From assembly GCA_002069895.1 (NCBI GenBank), contig MWCE01000234.1:1-40975 (forward strand): 40,975 nucleotides of DNA, in the 5' to 3' direction. The notes below the pieces were generated by a model. The model saw only the letters and a program-made list of their open reading frames with translations. It searched no databases and was not told where the DNA came from. The translations under genes and the position numbers were made by a program. The stretch's first letter is position 1, and the number at the start of each line of letters is the position of its first letter. Positions 33,401-40,975 of this stretch are shown here, piece after piece. Source of the DNA: Bacteroidetes bacterium ADurb.Bin234. Lineage in GTDB: Bacteria; Bacteroidota; Bacteroidia; Bacteroidales; WCHB1-69.

Positions 33401-36400
33401 ATGAAAAAAGTTTATAATAAATCAATCGCGGTTTTATGCTTAGCAATGTTAACATACCTTCCCGTTAAAGCACAAATGAGCGGGACTTATACTGTTGGGT
33501 CCGGAGGGACCTATTCATCTTTAACCAATGCTTACAATGCTTTGGTTAGTGCCGGCATTAATGGACCCGTTGTTTTGTCGGTTATATCCGATTTATCCGG
33601 TCAACAGACTCTAAATGGAAGTGTTAGCGGTGCCAGTACTACAAATACCATTACCATTACCGATACTACCGGACAAAATACTATCGGGATTAACAGTAGC
33701 TATGCACTACAGTTTTCCAACGGAGTGAATAATGTTATTGTTAAAGATATTACCATTGGGGACCCTAGCTATAGTTATCAATATGCAGGAGTTTATTTTA
33801 ACACAAGTTCAACACCTCATACCAATATAGAATTTAGAAACTGCCATATTAATGCTACCGAAAATACTACAAGTTCAAATTATTATGCTGTATATTTCCC
33901 GGGTAATGGTACAGATTATATAAATAATATACGATTTATTAAGAACACCATCAACGGAGGATATTACAATTTCTATTTGTATTATACTTCCGCAACCCAA
34001 AGCAATATGTCTTCAAGAGTAGGCATTACTATTGATAGCAATATATTAACCAATGCCTATTATTGCGGTGTTTATTCGTATTACTATGGGTATTATCCAA
34101 GTATATCCTATAATACAATTATTTCTCGTAATTCTGCAGGTTCCTATTATGGTATATATTGTGATAATTATACCACCATTGATACGGTAACAGGAAATAA
34201 AATATCCGTTACCTCAAGCAGCCAAGCCTATGGGATGCGATTTTATTACTACCAAAACTATGGCAGTTCATACGGTGCAAACGGCCCGATGTTTATTAGC
34301 AATAATGAAATAAGAATTCTTTCAAGCGCCAGTACTTCCTATGGTTTATATTGTTATCAAAATTCTCAATTTGACATTTACCATAATTCCATTTATGTTA
34401 ACGGAACCAGTACTTGTTACGGTGCCTATTTTTATCAAAACAGCTCAAGTTATAAAACAACATTCAAAAATAATATTATTCATATAAATTCTACAAGCAG
34501 TCAACGCCCTATTTACTTCGGTTCAACCAACTTTTCATCAAGCTATTGCACACTTGATTATAATAACTATTACACTACAGGAGGTTCAACTAATTATTAT
34601 GGCAGAACCAATTACAATACTTTATCATCTTGGCAATCGGCTTGCAGTCAAGAAACCAATTCAACAACACTCACTTTAAATTACTTAGACTTAAATAAAA
34701 GCATGGAATTATCCGGTTATACCGGATTAACTTGTTTACAAGTGAGCGGTGTAAACAAAGATATTCGAAACAATAACAGAACATCAACATGCTATAAAGG
34801 ATGTTACGAGCCTTTTATGCTTGATGCGGAAGTAAACATAGGCAACGGTACTTCTTTATATGGTATAATCAACCAACCGACTACCATTAACACAAGACTA
34901 TCAAACAGGGGATTAAGCACGATAACAGCTACTAATATCGGATGGTCTTTTAAAGATACGGTAAAAACACCGGTTTCATATTCAGGCACATTGTTAAGCG
35001 GCTCAGATACTAATTTAACTCTTGGAAATGTAATACCAACCTACGGATCAACAAATCCCGTAAAAATATGGGTGAATAGTGTTAACGGTACCGGTGATCC
35101 CAATTCATCGAATGACACAATATTATTTAATATTTTCGGATGTGATTCGGCATTAAGCGGAACCTACGTAATAGGAGGTGCCGGAGCCGATTTTGCCACT
35201 ATAAATGATGCTATTGCACCTTTAATGAATTGCGGTATCAGCGGGCCTGTTACCTTTCGGATAAATAGCGGTATTTACAATGAAGCCATCATTATGTCAG
35301 GAAGCATTATCGGTGCAAGTACAACGAATAAAGTAACATTTACTTCCACTGCAGGACATGCTGACAGTGTACAGATTTATGTTGCCGGTACTACCTGTGC
35401 TTTATCGGAAATAAGCTATGTGAATTTTACTGATATAACACTAGGCACAACCGCAAATACAGGAGAAAAAGCTATCGTATTTGATGGAAATTGTAGCGAT
35501 ATCGAATTTAACAGATGTAATATGTATGCCTATACAAGTGCAACATCCAAATCTTATATTCCTGTATCGTATAGCAACTCAACTTCAGGAAAATGTTTAT
35601 CAAACGTTAAATTTATCAAAAACACCATTAGTGGAGGTTATGTTAATATGCTTTTCTATACCACACAATCGGTTGGAGAAAAATTTATGGGAAGCGTAAC
35701 GATCGATAGTAATTTAATGACCGAAGGTTACCGTGGCGGTATAGCACGAACATTGGAATATAGCAGTACCTATTATATGTATTTCCCTAGTATTTCCTAT
35801 AATACAATAATCGGGAGAGCTGCAAGTTCTTCCTATCAATATGGTATTTGTCTGGGAAGCGTAGAAACAAATCCTACTACTTACGGTCAATATGATGTTG
35901 TGGATAAAATTGTAGGGAATAAAATCAAACTGCAGATTAATTCAACTTATGGGTGCGGAATTAATTTATCCATTTATCAAAACTATTATTCTTCAACAGG
36001 TGTTTCAGGAGCAGGAACACAATGTTTGGTAGCAAATAATGAAATCATTCATAATTCAACATCTGTCCAGTCTTGGGGTATTTATGCCTATTATTCAAAG
36101 GCTAACATTATAAATAATTCCATATATTTGAAAAACACATCATCCTCTTATTATTTATATGGCATATGGGTGTATAACTCTTCCACTTCCTATGGTCCCA
36201 TGACCATTAAAAACAATAATATTGTTGTTATTCCACAAAATGCCGATTACGGGCATCCTATTTATTTCAACGATGGGGCTTCATATGCTAACAGTGCATA
36301 TAAAATAATTGATTACAATAACTATTATAGTTCTGGAGGTTTGATCGGTTATATCGACGGTAATATTTCCGATTTAAAAAGTTTGCGTAGTATTACCGGG

Positions 36401-39400
36401 CAAGACCAAGGTTCAATAAGTCAATATCCTTCCTTTGAAAATATCCCAAACGACTTAAAGGTATATGGTTTTAATTTGTCTTGTCCTTCTTTTACAGGAG
36501 TAATTAGTGATATTGAAAACACAAGCCGAGGAACAACAACCGTGATGGGAGCTTATCATTTCACTTCGTATATCAACTACGACATTCAACCTTTTGCTCT
36601 AATAACCCCATCAACTATTGTTGTTAATGGTATTGATGAAATTGTATCTATCCGTTTAATGAATGTAGGAATCAATACCGTAACATCGGCTACAATTAAT
36701 TGGAGCTTTAACGGTGTATCACAAACTCCCATTAATTGGTTGGGAAGTGTAAACAGCGGGAATTCGGTTATTGTTCCTATTGATACGATTACTCCCATCT
36801 CTGGGAAAAATACTTTAGTATTTATTACGTCTATGCCCAACAATCAAGTTGATACCGTTGTATTTAACGATACATTATCCGTGGACTTATTTGGATGCGA
36901 TTCTGCCTTACAAGGGACTTATACAATCGGAAGCGGCGGACAATTTGCCAATATAACGAATGCTATAGATGCAATTAATAGTTGTGGCATAAGCGGACCG
37001 GTAACTTTCGCATTGCTTAGCGGCAATTATCCTCCTTTAAGTATCACTGGCGCTTTGAAAGGAAGCAGTACTATCAATACGGTAACCTTTACCTCTGTAG
37101 CAGGACATGCCGATAGTGTCATCATTGGGAATTCAACCACTTCAAATACAACAGCTTTAACTTTAGCAAATGCCGCCCATTTGATTTTTAAAGATGTTAC
37201 CATCGGATTGTCCACTTCCTATACCGGTTACGGTGTTGAACTTAAAGGTTTATGCGAAAACATACTTTTTTACGGATGTACAATTCAAACATATAGTTCA
37301 GGAACAGGAAGTAATTATATAGGAGTGCGATATAACGGAACAAACTCATCAACTATGTATTTAAACAATGTACGCTTTATTAAAAATACCATTACTGGCG
37401 GATATTATAACTTCTATTTTAATTATGCATCCGGGAATAATGTTCCTATGCAGAACAAGACAAGTTCAATTATAATTGACAGCAATGTTATAAGTAATGC
37501 ATACGCTTATGGTTTATATATAACCTGGATGAATCGTTTACCCAGCATTTCACATAACAGCATTATTTCACGTAACAACACACCAACAACATATTACGGC
37601 ATCTATTCGTATTACTATAATACCATAGATTCAATGATAGGAAATAAATTTTATATTAGCGGAACAAGCACTTGTTACGGCATTTACGCTTCCTATTACC
37701 AAAACCAAAACACCACCTATGGTGCTTCGGGTCCTATGTTTATTGCTAACAATGAAGTAATCATTATTAACAGCAGTACGGCTTACGGTTTTCGGGATGA
37801 CAGTTATTATCAATATTCTAGATTTGACATTTATCATAATTCCTTTTATGTATCCGGAAGCGGAACAAAATACGGGGTTTATTTATCACCCTATAGTGTA
37901 GATTACAAAATAAATTTTAAAAACAACAATGTATATGTAAGTACAGCATCAACCGGTTATATGATATATTTTAATTCTATTGGAAATTCCGGAAAAAATT
38001 ATTGTTCAATAGATTATAATAATTATTATAAGCCCAGCGGAACTGCATATTATGGATCTACCTCTTATACATCATTAAGTGCATGGAGTTCTTCTACTTA
38101 TAATCAGGATGTAAACTCTACTAACGCAGACCCCGGTTTCGGTACATCTCCTACTAATTTAATTCCTACTAATTGGTCAATGTGTCCTGTTATGAATGAG
38201 GTTGCTAGCGATATAAATGGCAGTCCACGTATTGGAATAACCTACAAAGGATGTTATACGGCTGTATTTAACTTAGATGCAGGAATTACTGAATTTGTAG
38301 GAATAGGACCTAAAGTTTCGGCAGGCACCAATGCTATTGTTGTTCGTTTAATGAACTATGGAACTGATACTTTAAAAAGCATCTCCGTTCAATGTTCGGT
38401 TGACGGGATTACACAAACCGTCGTTAATTTAAGCGGTTTATCGCTTACGCAATATCAAGATACCGTTATCACTATCGGAAGCTTTTCGGTGAGTGTTAAT
38501 ACAACCTATAATCTCAAGGCATGGACATTTAATCCTAACGGTACTTCTGACCAAAATATAGGCAACGATACAGCTTCATATACTACCGTAGGTTGTTTAC
38601 AAGTATTAAATGGAATCTATGATGTAGGAGGAGGCAACAATGATTTTGCCAACATTGGCGCTGCCATGACTGCATTAACTACTTGTGGAGTATCAGGACC
38701 TGTTATATTACGTTTGGCAAGCGGAAATTACACAACATTGAATTCGTTTTCAACTGTTTATTCCGGTACAAGCGCCACTAATACGGTAACATTTACTTCT
38801 TTGACCGGAAACGCAAAAGATGTTGTTATTGGAAATGCATCGGGATCGGCCTTAACATTAAACGGAGCAAAATATTTACGATTTGAGAAAGTAACGATTG
38901 GAGATACCACCGGAGGAACAACTTATGGCGTATATTTCCAAAATGTAAACGAAAACATTGAATTTTATCGATGTAATATCTATTCCTCGGTAACTACAAC
39001 CAGCACAAGCTATATTCCCGTTTATTATAACGCTACATCATCCGGGCAATATTTAAAAAATGTTAAATTTATTGCCAACAATATTAAGGGTGGATATGTA
39101 AACATGTGTTTATATAGCAGTTCAAACGTAGGAACCAATAATATGGGAAGTGTAATCATCGACAGCAATATCATGACCCAGGGGTATAGAGGAGGATTTA
39201 GCAGAAGTGTAACATCTTCTACTCCTTATTATATGTATTTCCCCAGTATTTCTTATAATACCATTATCGGGCGTGCAGCAAGTTCCTCTTATCAATACGG
39301 AATAGCATTGGGAAGCGTATACAATGCACCCGGCAATTACCCGTCATATTACGATGTGGTTGATAAGATGGTCGGCAACAAAATTAATCTTCAAATCACC

Positions 39401-40975
39401 TCCAATTATGGTTGTGGAATATGGTTAGGGTATTATCTGAATTATTATTCTTTCGATGGCATAAGTGGAAGCGGAACACAATCATTAATAGCTAATAATG
39501 AAATTATTCATAGTTCTGCTAACGGACAAACCTACGGAATCTACAGTTATTATTCAAAGGCTTATTTATTACATAATTCTATTTACTTAAACTCAACATC
39601 GTCTAGTTCGATGTATGGGATGTATATTTCAAATACTTCAACGGGTTACGGACCTATGACGATTAAAAATAACATTTTGTCGATTCATCATCCCGTTTCT
39701 TATCCGACTTCCGGTTATCCTATTTATTTCCAAAACGGAGGAGTATACCTCACCCAAGCATATAAAATAATCGATGGGAACAATTATTATAGCACCGGTA
39801 ATTATGTAGGATATGCAGGCAATAACATCACCAGTTTAGCTGCGATGCAAAGTGTTACAGGACAAGACACCCATTCAATAAGTCAAAACCCCGGCTTTTT
39901 AAATCCGTCGCTTCATTTACATACATCAGGATCAACAATGTTAGTAAAACCCTTGAGTCTACTTAGCGTTGATATGGATGGAAAGGCACGTACAATGATA
40001 ACCAATATGGGATGTTATCATGATTTTCTCCCCTTGGTATTGGACGTAAAAATGGAAAGCATCCTTTCGCCAACATCCTTAACGCCTGGAGTTACCGCAC
40101 CTATTAGTGTAAATATCACTAATTACGGTTCAACAAGTATCGACTCGGTCAATATATATTGGCGTGTTAACGGAGGTGCCACACAAGTTTATCATTGGAC
40201 AAACGGACCTCTTGCTTTATTCAATACTTCGTCTTCTATTAACTTAGGAACATTTGTTCCTATATCAGGATTTAATTCTATTGTGGTGTATGTAGCACAA
40301 CCTAACGGTTCAAGTGATTTAAATACAGCCAACGATACGTTGAAGTTAAATCTTTATGCTTGCGATTCAATTCTTAGCACTAGAACCTATACCGTTGGAA
40401 CAGGCGGGTATTTCACCAATGAATCGGAATTGATAAATACTTTAACTCATTGCGGTATAAGTGGTCCCATCGTTGTTGAATTCATTACAGGATCTTACGG
40501 CAGTTTAAATATCACAAATTTCCCCGGCAGCAGTACAAGCAATACCGTTACTTTTACTTCTGTTTCGGGTAACGCATCTGATGTAAATATCGGATCCGTA
40601 GGATCAGCTTTATCATTAAATCAATCAAGCAATTTAATATTTAAAAATCTTACTATTGGCTCAACAGCGGGTGTTACAACCTATGGTGTAGAAATACAAG
40701 GGATGTGTGAAAATTTATTATTTTATGGTTGTAATATTAATTCGGATATCAATACTACGAGCAGTTCCTATATACCCGTCATTTATAATAGTTCAAATGG
40801 TTCAACTTATTATTTGAAAAATGTGAATTTTATTAAAAACAATATTAATGGCGGTTATTACAATATGCTTTTTAACTATCCGGCAGGAAGCAGCAGTAAT
40901 ATGTCATCAACGGGCATGTCGGTCGTTATCGACAGTAATACCATGACAAATTCATATTATTCGGGTTTTTACTCT
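33401..40975 (+). CDS. Giant secreted protein 3: at least five beta-helix/Ig-like modules (3' end outside window)
   Basis: The frame is open from ATG 33401 to the window edge, 2525 codons, and module markers at 35135, 36890, 38588 and 40358 all stay in frame. Signal peptide MKKVYNKSIAVLCLAMLTYLPVKAQ leads straight into a beta-helix module (SGTYTVGSGGTYSSLTNA); there is no N-terminal jelly-roll like those of proteins 1 and 2. Modules start near residues 27, 583, 1165, 1730 and 2321, spaced 556-591 residues apart. Each opens with a G-x-Y-x-(V/I)G-x-GG-x-F/Y segment and GISGPV, has Tyr/Asn/Ser-rich rungs (NNIRFIKNTI, IDSNI, PSISYNTII, NNEI, YHNSIY, DYNNYY), and ends in a CARDB-like domain (IGWSF, INWSF). 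The expected T9SS tail lies beyond the window. It follows giant gene 2 with a terminator and almost no promoter space between. Function unknown; surface binding is inferred. Confidence 0.9.
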   Translation, partial: MKKVYNKSIAVLCLAMLTYLPVKAQMSGTYTVGSGGTYSSLTNAYNALVSAGINGPVVLSVISDLSGQQTLNGSVSGASTTNTITITDTTGQNTIGINSSYALQFSNGVNNVIVKDITIGDPSYSYQYAGVYFNTSSTPHTNIEFRNCHINATENTTSSNYYAVYFPGNGTDYINNIRFIKNTINGGYYNFYLYYTSATQSNMSSRVGITIDSNILTNAYYCGVYSYYYGYYPSISYNTIISRNSAGSYYGIYCDNYTTIDTVTGNKISVTSSSQAYGMRFYYYQNYGSSYGANGPMFISNNEIRILSSASTSYGLYCYQNSQFDIYHNSIYVNGTSTCYGAYFYQNSSSYKTTFKNNIIHINSTSSQRPIYFGSTNFSSSYCTLDYNNYYTTGGSTNYYGRTNYNTLSSWQSACSQETNSTTLTLNYLDLNKSMELSGYTGLTCLQVSGVNKDIRNNNRTSTCYKGCYEPFMLDAEVNIGNGTSLYGIINQPTTINTRLSNRGLSTITATNIGWSFKDTVKTPVSYSGTLLSGSDTNLTLGNVIPTYGSTNPVKIWVNSVNGTGDPNSSNDTILFNIFGCDSALSGTYVIGGAGADFATINDAIAPLMNCGISGPVTFRINSGIYNEAIIMSGSIIGASTTNKVTFTSTAGHADSVQIYVAGTTCALSEISYVNFTDITLGTTANTGEKAIVFDGNCSDIEFNRCNMYAYTSATSKSYIPVSYSNSTSGKCLSNVKFIKNTISGGYVNMLFYTTQSVGEKFMGSVTIDSNLMTEGYRGGIARTLEYSSTYYMYFPSISYNTIIGRAASSSYQYGICLGSVETNPTTYGQYDVVDKIVGNKIKLQINSTYGCGINLSIYQNYYSSTGVSGAGTQCLVANNEIIHNSTSVQSWGIYAYYSKANIINNSIYLKNTSSSYYLYGIWVYNSSTSYGPMTIKNNNIVVIPQNADYGHPIYFNDGASYANSAYKIIDYNNYYSSGGLIGYIDGNISDLKSLRSITGQDQGSISQYPSFENIPNDLKVYGFNLSCPSFTGVISDIENTSRGTTTVMGAYHFTSYINYDIQPFALITPSTIVVNGIDEIVSIRLMNVGINTVTSATINWSFNGVSQTPINWLGSVNSGNSVIVPIDTITPISGKNTLVFITSMPNNQVDTVVFNDTLSVDLFGCDSALQGTYTIGSGGQFANITNAIDAINSCGISGPVTFALLSGNYPPLSITGALKGSSTINTVTFTSVAGHADSVIIGNSTTSNTTALTLANAAHLIFKDVTIGLSTSYTGYGVELKGLCENILFYGCTIQTYSSGTGSNYIGVRYNGTNSSTMYLNNVRFIKNTITGGYYNFYFNYASGNNVPMQNKTSSIIIDSNVISNAYAYGLYITWMNRLPSISHNSIISRNNTPTTYYGIYSYYYNTIDSMIGNKFYISGTSTCYGIYASYYQNQNTTYGASGPMFIANNEVIIINSSTAYGFRDDSYYQYSRFDIYHNSFYVSGSGTKYGVYLSPYSVDYKINFKNNNVYVSTASTGYMIYFNSIGNSGKNYCSIDYNNYYKPSGTAYYGSTSYTSLSAWSSSTYNQDVNSTNADPGFGTSPTNLIPTNWSMCPVMNEVASDINGSPRIGITYKGCYTAVFNLDAGITEFVGIGPKVSAGTNAIVVRLMNYGTDTLKSISVQCSVDGITQTVVNLSGLSLTQYQDTVITIGSFSVSVNTTYNLKAWTFNPNGTSDQNIGNDTASYTTVGCLQVLNGIYDVGGGNNDFANIGAAMTALTTCGVSGPVILRLASGNYTTLNSFSTVYSGTSATNTVTFTSLTGNAKDVVIGNASGSALTLNGAKYLRFEKVTIGDTTGGTTYGVYFQNVNENIEFYRCNIYSSVTTTSTSYIPVYYNATSSGQYLKNVKFIANNIKGGYVNMCLYSSSNVGTNNMGSVIIDSNIMTQGYRGGFSRSVTSSTPYYMYFPSISYNTIIGRAASSSYQYGIALGSVYNAPGNYPSYYDVVDKMVGNKINLQITSNYGCGIWLGYYLNYYSFDGISGSGTQSLIANNEIIHSSANGQTYGIYSYYSKAYLLHNSIYLNSTSSSSMYGMYISNTSTGYGPMTIKNNILSIHHPVSYPTSGYPIYFQNGGVYLTQAYKIIDGNNYYSTGNYVGYAGNNITSLAAMQSVTGQDTHSISQNPGFLNPSLHLHTSGSTMLVKPLSLLSVDMDGKARTMITNMGCYHDFLPLVLDVKMESILSPTSLTPGVTAPISVNITNYGSTSIDSVNIYWRVNGGATQVYHWTNGPLALFNTSSSINLGTFVPISGFNSIVVYVAQPNGSSDLNTANDTLKLNLYACDSILSTRTYTVGTGGYFTNESELINTLTHCGISGPIVVEFITGSYGSLNITNFPGSSTSNTVTFTSVSGNASDVNIGSVGSALSLNQSSNLIFKNLTIGSTAGVTTYGVEIQGMCENLLFYGCNINSDINTTSSSYIPVIYNSSNGSTYYLKNVNFIKNNINGGYYNMLFNYPAGSSSNMSSTGMSVVIDSNTMTNSYYSGFYS

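Noticed and set aside
33401-40975. Frameshift or separate genes in the third giant region
   Set aside because: Module markers at 35135, 36890, 38588 and 40358 and the last codon all fall in the same frame as ATG 33401, so it reads as one gene running off the window.

Overview
The window comes from a low-GC member of the Bacteroidota, most likely the Bacteroidales. The evidence is: two giant secreted proteins that end in type A C-terminal sorting domains of the type IX secretion system (T9SS); promoter elements of the Bacteroidota form TAnnTTTG; WG-repeat proteins; leader regions without Shine-Dalgarno sequences; and Bacteroidota-type FtsY, IspH and Apt. No species can be named from the sequence alone.

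Layout. (1) 1-1583 is a decayed accessory edge. It holds the 3' part of a Fic-family gene, a 61-codon ORF overlapping it and built from four 42-bp hairpin-containing repeats, a 39-codon remnant that starts like a type III restriction subunit (Res), and a gene-free stretch with possible insertion-sequence debris. (2) 1584-4811 holds an AT-rich two-helix membrane protein of unknown function and a secreted WG-repeat protein. (3) 4812-5597 is non-coding and rich in dispersed and inverted repeats. (4) 8006-5598 (minus strand) is a tight three-gene operon: a HlyD-type lipoprotein adaptor, an ABC ATPase matching the N-terminal half of YbhF, and apt. The expected second ATPase and permeases are missing. 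(5) 20364-8324 (minus) is a 61-aa HTH protein followed by a 3914-aa secreted protein with five beta-helix modules. A second regulator is transcribed divergently at 20479. (6) 21027-22541 (minus) is a second WG-repeat protein. (7) 23042-24974 is a housekeeping island: tRNA-Arg(CCU), ftsY, ispH. (8) 25705-33318 is a 2537-aa secreted protein. (9) 33401 to the window edge is a third giant gene, open for 2525 codons and cut by the edge.

The dominant theme is a locus of three giant surface or secreted proteins, about 27 kb of the 41 kb. Proteins 1 and 2 share the same N-terminal (~310 aa) and C-terminal (~700 aa) frame but carry different repeated middles. Protein 1 has one copy of a ~190-aa domain and then five Ig-like plus beta-helix modules. 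Protein 2 has four copies of the ~190-aa domain with Ig-like linkers and no beta-helix. Protein 3 is built from the Ig-like plus beta-helix modules alone, as far as can be seen. Module order is patterned: A-B-C-A-B in protein 1 and A-B-A-B-A in protein 3, which points to growth by multi-module duplication. Their function is unknown; adhesion or glycan binding is inference only. No CRISPR array, intact mobile element or complete defence system was seen.
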